Assembly: GCA_016712565.1 (NCBI GenBank)
Contig: JADJQU010000013.1
Span: forward strand, 20,955-84,954
Direction: 5' to 3'
DNA: 64,000 nucleotides
Source of the DNA: Planctomycetota bacterium
Lineage (GTDB): Bacteria; Planctomycetota; UBA1135; GCA-002686595
The notes beneath the pieces were generated by a model that saw nothing but the letters and a program-made list of their open reading frames with translations, did no database searches and was not told the origin of the DNA. Positions 1-6,456 of the stretch are shown one piece after another (within the stretch, counting starts at the first letter, position 1; every line of letters begins with the position of its first letter). The position numbers and the translations under genes were made by a program.

Positions 1-48
1 GGCTGTCATGTGCGTCGCTCGTGCGGTTGTGCGAGTTCACAGGCAGAC

Positions 49-471
49 ATGATTGCCGACGCCACGAATAGTCCTCATAAACCAACTCAGACCTTGCACG
101 AATCGGGGGTTGACGCTGAAAAGATGGGGAATCGTCTTGATTTTGAGCCGGTTCTGGGGCTGGGGGAGCCCTACCTCCTTTCCGAAATTGAGGCGCAGGT
201 GATTGAATTGGAGCGCACGGCTCACCCCGGACGCGGTGCAATTGAATCTCCCGATGCTCTGGGGCACACGCTTCTCCACAAGTCTGTTAATGGTTGCAGC
301 CTTGACCTAGCAACACGGCTCATTGCGCTCGGCGCCAATCCAAACGCCATTTCTGGCTTTGGATTCACACCATTGGATTACCTCTACCAGGGCTGTGGCG
401 GTGGCCGCGACTGTTCGGGGCTCTACGCCCTCTTGCTTTCCGTCGGCGCAAGGTGCAATTGGTACAAGTGA
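49..471 (+). CDS. Ankyrin-repeat-like protein, candidate immunity protein for an upstream toxin
   Basis: About 140 residues if started at the ATG at 49. The frame is open back to the window edge and also offers a GTG at 10, so the true start is uncertain. The C-terminal half reads as roughly two ankyrin-type units (motifs GHTLLHKSV, LIALGANPNA, GFTPLDYL, LLLSVGARC). No signal peptide is visible, so a cytoplasmic location is likely. Ankyrin proteins are a recurrent class of immunity partner for polymorphic toxins. The next two gene pairs downstream are RHS toxin tips with their own partners, so this gene may be the immunity member of a cassette whose toxin lies off the left edge. That role is inferred from position only; the fold call is from motif appearance. 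Confidence 0.55.
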   Translation: MIADATNSPHKPTQTLHESGVDAEKMGNRLDFEPVLGLGEPYLLSEIEAQVIELERTAHPGRGAIESPDALGHTLLHKSVNGCSLDLATRLIALGANPNAISGFGFTPLDYLYQGCGGGRDCSGLYALLLSVGARCNWYK

Positions 472-638
472 GGCGGCCTGTTTATGTAGTTCCTTACGGG
501 TTGAAGGCCGTGACGGGCGGTTCCGCACAGGGTGGCCGCAGCTCACGGGACACGCCGCGGGGTGCCCTCCGCCGAGCCGCGTGTGCGCAGCAGCGCAGGC
601 TTCGGGAAGTGCACGCCGCCATCCTCGGTGGCAACCTG

Positions 639-700
639 GTGGCGTCCTAGAACCCCTCCCCGTTGTCGCAGATGTCCATGTGGGGTGTAACGAAATCCCT
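639..700 (+). repeat. Junction sequence shared with 5451-5515
   Basis: A stretch beginning with GTGGCGTCCTA, running through CCCCGTTGTCGC and ending near GGGGTGT recurs with a few mismatches at 5451-5515. This copy runs directly into interspersed repeat copy A and then the RHS tip. The other precedes the tRNA-Gly fragment and the RHS remnant. It therefore marks the left edge of two RHS-bearing segments. The bases from 472 to 638 hold no recognisable gene. Confidence 0.5.
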
Positions 701-764
701 TCCGAATATGAGGTAGCCGCCCAGCGGACGAGCAGCCGTCTCCCAGCGGTCGCCCTGCACGCCC
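683..764 (+). repeat. Interspersed boundary repeat, copy A
   Basis: A segment of about 75-80 bases with core GTAACGAAATCCCTTCCGA followed by GAGGTAGCC and CAGCGGACGAGCAGCCGTCT. Close copies are at 2744-2825 and 11955-12030, a diverged one at 54362-54433, a partial one at 13905-13930 and a degenerate inverted one at 60841-60870. Here it abuts the exact point where RHS homology begins, and it is not in the RHS reading frame. Confidence 0.7.
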
Positions 765-2045
765 TTGACTCGCTCCCCCACCTACCGGCTCCGGAAGGTC
801 AAGACCCAGGGCGGGGTGCTGGTCGCCGAGTACCGCTACAACGGCCTGGGGTACCGCGTCGGCGAGCACTGGGACGTGAACGCCAGCGGGCTGCCCGTGG
901 ACGGATCAGACCCGTGCTACTACAGTGCCTACGACGAACGCTGGCGCATGGTGGCCACCTACCGCAGCTCCGACACCGACCCGAAGGAACGCTTCGTCCA
1001 CCAGCAGGCGGGCGACGGCGGCTTTGGGGGCAGCTCGTGCATCGACCTCGTGGCGTTCCGGGAGAAGGACGCGAACACGGCGTGGACGAGCGCGAGCGAC
1101 GGGACCCTGGAGGAGCGGCTCTATTACTGCCAGAGCCAGCACGCGGACGTGGTCGCGCTGATCACGGCGGCGGGTGGGCAGCGGGAAATGGACCGGTACT
1201 CGGCGTACGGCGTGCCGTTCGGCCTCCCCACCGGCGACTGCGACTCAGACGGCGACTGCGACGTGGCGGACCGGAACCAGGTCCAGGCGTGGATCAACGC
1301 GTCGAACCAGTACGACGTGCGCGGGGATATTGACCTCGACGGCGACACCGACTCCACCGACAAGACCAACCTCAGGAACAACTTTGAGGGGGTGACGCTG
1401 GGGTGGGGCGTGCTGTCGGACGATAGCGTGACGAACGTGCTCGGATTGGCCGCATATCATGCGGCCCCCGGAATCTCGACGGGCGGTTTTGGGGCGCGAA
1501 AACGGATCCTGAATTCGTCTTTGGGCACCTGGAACCGGCGAGATCCGATCGGCTACAGTGCTGGCGACACCAATCTTTACCGCATGGTGTTTGGCGCGCC
1601 GCATGTTCACAATGACCCATTTGGAGAGGATTGTCCCGGTTGCACCGTCCCGAGCTGGATCGGGGGCGGCGCATTGAATAGCTCACCGTGTGCCCTGGCT
1701 TGCTGCGCAAAACATGATGAGTGCTATAAGAAATACGGCTGTACGGCCGCGTCATGGGCGAATAACGCCGCCGGGGCAATCGCAGGAAGCATGCTCGGTG
1801 GTTTGGGTGCGATGTTTGGATCGCGACTAGCTGCGTATCTTTCCAAGTGTGCTGGCTGCAATCAAGACGTAGTTGATTGCATTATCGCCTGCCCCTTGAC
1901 TGGCACGCCACCGCGCGGCACAAACTGCTACTATTGCCCGAAAACGCAAGTGTATATCAACATTGCGGATGGGCCGTGCCCGCCGGTGCAGGGCCTCCCC
2001 AACTATGGGAGCCAAGCGGCAGCGGATGCTGCCTGCTGCGACTAA
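765..2045 (+). CDS. Orphan RHS tip with phospholipase A2-like C-terminal toxin domain
   Basis: The 426-residue frame starts at a weak TTG and begins inside RHS core sequence, so it is a truncated tip lacking the thousands of bases of a full RHS gene. Residues 1-150 are RHS YD-type repeat sequence. Residues about 158-206 form a dockerin-like calcium-binding pair (DSDGDCDVAD, DIDLDGDTDSTDK). The RHS junction follows (RRDPIGY near 260 and DPFG at 284-287). The C-terminal domain carries the phospholipase A2 signature CCAKHDEC, with putative catalytic His317 next to Asp318, many Cys residues for disulfides, and a later CNQDVVDC helix resembling the second PLA2 helix. It would act on phospholipids outside or in the envelope of target cells. 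Base composition drops in the toxin part. The next gene is a lipoprotein candidate immunity protein. With no good start, it is probably silent unless recombined onto a full RHS gene. Confidence 0.8.
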   Translation: MTRSPTYRLRKVKTQGGVLVAEYRYNGLGYRVGEHWDVNASGLPVDGSDPCYYSAYDERWRMVATYRSSDTDPKERFVHQQAGDGGFGGSSCIDLVAFREKDANTAWTSASDGTLEERLYYCQSQHADVVALITAAGGQREMDRYSAYGVPFGLPTGDCDSDGDCDVADRNQVQAWINASNQYDVRGDIDLDGDTDSTDKTNLRNNFEGVTLGWGVLSDDSVTNVLGLAAYHAAPGISTGGFGARKRILNSSLGTWNRRDPIGYSAGDTNLYRMVFGAPHVHNDPFGEDCPGCTVPSWIGGGALNSSPCALACCAKHDECYKKYGCTAASWANNAAGAIAGSMLGGLGAMFGSRLAAYLSKCAGCNQDVVDCIIACPLTGTPPRGTNCYYCPKTQVYINIADGPCPPVQGLPNYGSQAAADAACCD

Positions 2046-2075
2046 TATCATCAGCCAACCTCAGGACCCGCGGAG

Positions 2076-2696
2076 ATGCGACCACTGGACGTTTCCCGAT
2101 ATCTACTTGGGCTCTTTGCCGCAACGGCTGTCTGCCTACCCGGTTGTGGCCCGTACCCAGCGGCGGCTCGTAGTGGTGCGGATATTGCGGACTTGCCGCT
2201 CTCTACACGCTCACTTCACGTGAGGGAACTCAAGGACGAGGACATCTCCGCACTGAACTCGCTGAAGAATCTCACCTACCTAAGTTTCGCGGCCGGATGG
2301 GGATCCATACAGACCGCACCGATTACCGATGCCGGATTAGCACGCTTGGCTGCACTGGAACTACCCCGTCTAAGAACTCTTGACATTGGGTCCTGTGCCA
2401 AGATCACAGACGCGGGGCTTGTGGCAATTTCGAGCATGGAGCAGGTCGAAGAACTTCTTCTTGACAGCACTTCAGTTTCAGATCTGGGGCTAGCGTCGCT
2501 GATCAAGATGGAGCAACTCACGTACCTAGACCTGCGACGATGTGGAGCGATCACAGACCGAGGGCTGGAGGTGTTGGCAACGAAGAACAATTGGAAGACA
2601 CTCATGTTGGGTGGATGCTACCGACTGACGGAGAGCGGGGTTTCACGGCTGAAGGCCGCCTTGCCCGAGTGTTCAATATTCACCACCTTGAATTGA
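2076..2696 (+). CDS. Leucine-rich-repeat lipoprotein, candidate immunity to the PLA2-like toxin
   Basis: A 206-residue protein with a lipoprotein signal (hydrophobic stretch LLGLFAATAV ending in the lipobox LPGC), so it should be exported and lipid-anchored. The rest is a series of cysteine-containing leucine-rich repeats, about six units, with motifs such as ITDAGLVAISSM, VSDLGLASLIKM and ITDRGLEVLATK, typical of the AMN1/F-box-like LRR subfamily. It starts 31 bases after the PLA2-like toxin stop and ends just before repeat copy B and the next RHS tip. An envelope location matches what is needed against a phospholipase acting outside the cytoplasm. LRR fold and lipobox are seen; the immunity role is inferred from gene order and is not demonstrated. 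Confidence 0.7.
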   Translation: MRPLDVSRYLLGLFAATAVCLPGCGPYPAAARSGADIADLPLSTRSLHVRELKDEDISALNSLKNLTYLSFAAGWGSIQTAPITDAGLARLAALELPRLRTLDIGSCAKITDAGLVAISSMEQVEELLLDSTSVSDLGLASLIKMEQLTYLDLRRCGAITDRGLEVLATKNNWKTLMLGGCYRLTESGVSRLKAALPECSIFTTLN

Positions 2697-2743
2697 CGCT
2701 CAGAGCACGGGCGATCTTGTCCGTGTGGCAAGCGAACCTTGTT

Positions 2744-2825
2744 GGCTGTAACGAAATCCCTTCCGAATATGAGGTAGCCGATCAGCGGACGAGCAGCCGT
2801 CTCCCAGCGGTCGCCCTGCGCGCCC
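2744..2825 (+). repeat. Interspersed boundary repeat, copy B
   Basis: Nearly identical to copy A at 683-764 through the core, differing at only a few positions (for example GATCAG in place of CCCAGC). Like copy A it sits precisely at the start of RHS homology. The two copies delimit a unit of about 2.06 kb containing toxin 1 and its LRR partner. Confidence 0.75.
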
Positions 2826-2876
2826 CTGACTCGCCCCCCCACCTACCGGCTCCGGAAGGTCAAAACCCAGGGCGGG

Positions 2877-4223
2877 GTGCTGGTCGCCGAGTACCGTTAC
2901 AACGGCCTGGGGTACCGGACCGGGGTCCACGAGGACACGGACACGGATTCGGACGTAGACGGGTCGGACCTGTGGTACTACTCTGCCTACGACGAACGCT
3001 GGCGCATGGTGGCCACCTACCGCAGTTCTGACACCGACCCGAAGGAACGCTTCGTCCACCAGCAGGCGGGCGACGGCGGCTTTGGGGGCAGCTCGTACAT
3101 CGACCTCGTGGCGTTCCGGGAGAAGGACGCGAACACGGCCTGGACGAGCGCGAGCGACGGGACGCTTGAGGAGCGCCTCTATTACTGCCAGAACCAGCAC
3201 GCGGACGTGGTCGCGCTGATCACGGCGGCGGGCGGGCAGCGAGAAATGGACCGGTACTCGGCGTATGGCGTGCCGTTTGGCCTCCCCGAAGGGGACTCCA
3301 ATTCGGACGGACTTGCCGACGGAACAGACCGGACGATTATCCAGGGGTGGATCAACACGAGCGCGTACGATGTGCGAGGCGACGTGGACTTGGACGGCGA
3401 TGTGGACAGCACGGATAAGTCCGCGGTTCAGGCGCTGGGCGCGGTAACACTGGGGCGCGGGGCGCTGTCGGCGAGCGCGGTGGGAAGTCGGCGCGGGAAC
3501 GCGGGATATGAACTGAATACAAGGCTGCTTGGCAGCACGTCTGTGGTGAGAAAACGATGGTTCATCGGAGAACTCGGCAATTGGATGCGGAGAGATCCGA
3601 TTGGCTACACGGATTCGCCCAGCTTGTTCAGCTACGGCAAATCAAGCCCGACGATATTCATTGATCCTTCAGGCACTCAATCAATGCTCCCGCTGCCCAT
3701 AGCGCTGACGATTGATCCACTCGACCCCGGCTCCACTCCTCCGAGTCCTTTTAGCGACTCCAAGTGTTGCAAGGAAAAGAAGGACGGCCATCCGGACCCG
3801 GACAACCTGGCAGGGGCAACCATTTGCTGCGGCAAAAAAGTGGTAACGTGCTCATGGAATACCAAGAGCAAGTCCAAGAGCAAGGGGGCGCAAGTTGGGG
3901 GTGCATTTGTGGAAATCTGCACCAACCACCACGAAAGCAAGCACAAGCCATTGTGCCTCTGCTCTCAAAACCCCGATGACGGAAAATATCGGGAATGTGA
4001 TCATACTGGCCAAACTCCTCGTGAGCGGAAGAAGGCGTGTGCCGATGCCGATAATGCTGGTTATGATTGTTTGATCGGCAATACGGGAGGGGGCAACAAG
4101 AAGCAAGCGTGCGACGCACGGTTTGGAGCGAGCAGTCAAGACGCCACGGACTGCAAAGATGCTGTGGATGAAGCGGAGAAGGCCCATCCGACTCATGGTA
4201 AGGACGGTTCAAAGTGTGGATAG
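2877..4223 (+). CDS. Orphan RHS tip with Cys-rich, HExxH metallopeptidase-like toxin domain
   Basis: A second truncated RHS tip, highly similar to the one at 765-2045 over about 200 residues. Coding homology extends upstream in frame to about 2826, but the first usable start is the GTG at 2877. Residues 1-135 are RHS repeats. A dockerin-like pair follows (DSNSDGLADGTD and DVDLDGDVDSTDK, about 140-181), then the RRDPIGY junction near 239 and DPSG at 263-266. The toxin domain is unrelated to that of the first cassette: Cys-rich, with a Lys/Ser tract (KSKSKSK) and the zinc-peptidase motif HESKH at 352-356 preceded by Cys348 and followed by Cys360 and Cys362. That arrangement resembles Tox-MPTase-type polymorphic toxins. 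The metallopeptidase assignment rests on one short motif and is tentative. A full RHS gene elsewhere would be needed to export it. Confidence 0.72.
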   Translation: MLVAEYRYNGLGYRTGVHEDTDTDSDVDGSDLWYYSAYDERWRMVATYRSSDTDPKERFVHQQAGDGGFGGSSYIDLVAFREKDANTAWTSASDGTLEERLYYCQNQHADVVALITAAGGQREMDRYSAYGVPFGLPEGDSNSDGLADGTDRTIIQGWINTSAYDVRGDVDLDGDVDSTDKSAVQALGAVTLGRGALSASAVGSRRGNAGYELNTRLLGSTSVVRKRWFIGELGNWMRRDPIGYTDSPSLFSYGKSSPTIFIDPSGTQSMLPLPIALTIDPLDPGSTPPSPFSDSKCCKEKKDGHPDPDNLAGATICCGKKVVTCSWNTKSKSKSKGAQVGGAFVEICTNHHESKHKPLCLCSQNPDDGKYRECDHTGQTPRERKKACADADNAGYDCLIGNTGGGNKKQACDARFGASSQDATDCKDAVDEAEKAHPTHGKDGSKCG

Positions 4224-4355
4224 CGTCGGCCACCACCCGAAGCAGCAACCTCAGTTCTGTGTACTAATATTATCGATGTGCACCGCAGATCCATGCGAGG
4301 AGCCAGCAGCGTCAGTAGCCCACATGGGTTTTCGCCGGCCAGGAGCCAGTCCCTC

Positions 4356-5297
4356 ATGATGAACAACAGTTGCCAACGGGGTGCCGCCGCAAGCTTTACG
4401 TGGCGACCGAGTCACTTGTGTGCGATAGTGCTTTTCCTCGTGTTCGGCACACAGCTGTTTCCCCACAAACTGGTTACGAAGACATATACGTCCGGGTCCC
4501 GAGACTGGAGCGTTGTAGTCAGCCCCTCTGATCAATTCGGGAGAGGGCCATCGCAACTTGAGCTCGCCAAGCAAGGCGCTAAAGTGTGGAAGACGGAGGA
4601 GTCCTTTACATTCTGGGATTGCGTGCTGACCGATGACGGAATAGTCGGTGGGTACGGCTACAGCGAGGGCCTTAGTGGAAGAATGGGCGCCGGCGACCTC
4701 ATCTTGGCAGTTGTGTCCACGCAGGGCCGCACCGTAGGCAGGTATGCGATTCAGCGTCACAGCCGTAGCGAGGAGCATGAGTTGGACACTCCAGTTGCCC
4801 GCGGAATCATGTATCAGGCCGAACGTCGCTTGTTTGTGGTTCGGGTGAGTGGCGGTGCAGTGCGCAGATCGCACGAAAAGTGGTGGTTATTGGACTCAAG
4901 CACTGGAGAATGTGTCGGGGTTGTTGACCCGCTGGAGAAGGTACAATCAAATAGCACGCTTCGACAGTCATTGGGGGCATGTGAGATTCGAGGAACGCCG
5001 CTTATTCTTGCTCATTGGTACTCATTCGATGATCACCTCGACAGCCGGGGAGCGCGCTTCATTGTGTATGACAAATTGTGGGCACCTGTCTGGATCCTCG
5101 AGTTGCCGGCCGTTTATGACGAGGTCGGAGCGATTAACAGTGTGTTTCCCTTTGGCAGCTCGACTATGGGCGTGTCCTCGGATTCGACTGGAGAATTCTC
5201 AATTCGTGTTGCCGGCGACAATGCACGTCGAACATTTAGGGTGATTGCCGATTCTTCCTTCGGGCCTGGATGGCGTGTGGTGGAAGTCGACGGTTAG
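4356..5297 (+). CDS. Membrane-anchored protein, candidate immunity to the second RHS toxin
   Basis: A 313-residue protein. The start at 4356 is preferred over the upstream ATG at 4278, because AGGAG lies about 10 bases before it and the frame then opens with a short polar leader and a hydrophobic segment (CAIVLFLVFGTQLF, residues about 22-36) suited to a signal anchor. The remaining 270 residues are probably extracytoplasmic and rich in beta-type sequence, with Trp-rich stretches, but match no family I recognise. It follows the metallopeptidase-like toxin by about 130 bases in the same orientation, and its base composition is lower in GC than the chromosomal genes, as for the toxin parts. Its place in the cassette is the only evidence for an immunity role. 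Confidence 0.55.
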   Translation: MMNNSCQRGAAASFTWRPSHLCAIVLFLVFGTQLFPHKLVTKTYTSGSRDWSVVVSPSDQFGRGPSQLELAKQGAKVWKTEESFTFWDCVLTDDGIVGGYGYSEGLSGRMGAGDLILAVVSTQGRTVGRYAIQRHSRSEEHELDTPVARGIMYQAERRLFVVRVSGGAVRRSHEKWWLLDSSTGECVGVVDPLEKVQSNSTLRQSLGACEIRGTPLILAHWYSFDDHLDSRGARFIVYDKLWAPVWILELPAVYDEVGAINSVFPFGSSTMGVSSDSTGEFSIRVAGDNARRTFRVIADSSFGPGWRVVEVDG

Positions 5298-5450
5298 TCA
5301 CTTATTGGGTGTCCATCCCGAAAACCCTGGGCGCGCCCTCAAAACGCGACCGCGCTCCGAAGCGGAGTGCTGGTCCTCCTCGCGGGGGACGTGAACTCTG
5401 TGGCCTTGGAGTCGTCTGCCACGTGCCCCATGCGCACCCCAGTGGCACCC

Positions 5451-5515
5451 AAGTGGCGTCCTAAACCCCCGCCCCGTTGTCGCGTTTGTCCGCATAGGGG
5501 GTGTCGCGAAAGGTC
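5451..5515 (+). repeat. Second copy of the junction sequence, followed by short TTTGTCCGC-type repeats
   Basis: Matches 639-700 (AAGTGGCGTCCTA, CCCCGTTGTCGC, AGGGGGTGT). From about 5475 to 5557 it runs into a cluster of short imperfect units of the type TTGTCGC, GTTTGTCCGC, TTTGGCCGC, ATTGTCGC and GTTTGTCCGC. Such arrays resemble arm-type binding sites of tyrosine recombinases, but no binding protein is identified. Bases 5298-5450 hold no gene. Confidence 0.5.
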
Positions 5516-5547
5516 GCGTTTGGCCGCGAATTGTCGCTCCTGTCCGC

Positions 5548-5627
5548 GTTTGTCCGCTATCGCCCGCAACCCGTGCGGAGTCTTCCCAAGGTTGATGTCG
5601 AGGGTTCAAGTCCCTTCGCCCGCTCCA
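5548..5627 (+). repeat. 3' half of a tRNA-Gly(TCC) gene, copy 1 (putative att site)
   Basis: The end of this stretch has the TCC anticodon-loop remnant, a T-arm (GAGGGTTCAAGTCCCTT) and the acceptor 3' strand CGCCCGCTCCA including an encoded CCA, matching the 3' half of tRNA-Gly(TCC). No 5' half is present. About 80 bases including GTTTGTCCGCTATCGCC upstream are repeated at 9201-9279 in the same orientation with few changes. Direct repeats of a tRNA 3' half are the usual footprint of integrative elements. Confidence 0.75.
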
Positions 5628-5689
5628 CCCTTGCCAATGACGCGAGGCCGGCGACGCGCATCAGCCATTTCGTGTTTGGATTGAGTTGG

Positions 5690-6075
5690 GGCCCGCCTGG
5701 ACTGCTCGGTCAGGCCTCCATCCCCGGCCGCGAAACGAGCCGCGCGGTGACGACCCCTGGGACCGGATTCGACACCGCGGTCCTGCGCATCGAGACGGCC
5801 TACACGGCTCTCGGGCAGGTCGAGACGGTGACGCAGTACGACGCGGCGTCGAGCGGCTCGGTGGTCGATCAGGTGAAGTACCTGTACGACGGCTGGGGCA
5901 ACGTCACGAATTTCCGCCAGGACATCGACGGCACGGTCGGCGGCAGCGGGTACTACGACGTGGTCTATGCCTAGGAGAAGGCCACGACGGGCCGCAACAC
6001 GATTCGGCGCACGAGCGAGACCCTTGGCGGCAAGACTTTTTCGCTGAACTACGCCTCGAGCGGCAGCCACCCTGC
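5690..6075 (+). pseudogene. RHS core remnant with an in-frame stop
   Basis: Reading from about 5690 in the frame that ends at the TAG at 5972-5974, the translation shows RHS YD-repeat sequence (TALGQVETVTQYD, YLYDGWGNVTNFRQD, YYDVVYA). After the stop the same frame carries on with RHS-like sequence (EKATTGRNTIRRTSET, FSLNYASSG) to about 6075, so the TAG most likely replaced a Tyr codon. There is no start and no toxin tip, so this is a decayed or displaced internal fragment of an RHS gene. It begins about 60 bases after the tRNA-Gly fragment. The sequence from the window's intact tips does not overlap this part of the RHS core. Confidence 0.7.
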
Positions 6076-6456
6076 GGCGTGCAGGAGGGCTGGCGAGCCC
6101 TGGAGGAGTGGCCCCCGCGCGGGCCCCTGGGGGGGGCTGGCGCCCGGCGACCTTGACAGGCCGGCACCGTGGGCCGAGGATCAGGTCGGTCGTGGTCGCT
6201 TCGTCCGGAAGGTCCGTCGGGAGCGTGAACGCCTCGCCCGCCTGCCCTGCACGACGCGCCAGCGCGGCAAGCTCGTCCGGGCGGCGACTGGGTGCGCACT
6301 CCAACGACCCGCCTTGGTCAAACTTCCACGAGGCGGGCTGCCCGTCCGGGCCCTCGCGTCGGAAGAAATTGCGTGAATACCCCACCTTTCTCGGGTCCCG
6401 AGTGAGATCGGTCGCGTTCGTCAGCAGCTCCCAATGAAGATCCAGCGGTTATCGTC
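6076..6456. other. No recognisable gene
   Basis: GC-rich stretch between the RHS remnant and the RCC1 gene. A minus-strand frame from about 6385 to 6170 has gene-like composition (it includes REGPDGQPASWKFDQGG) but belongs to no family I recognise and has no clear start. It may be a gene fragment. Confidence 0.4.
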
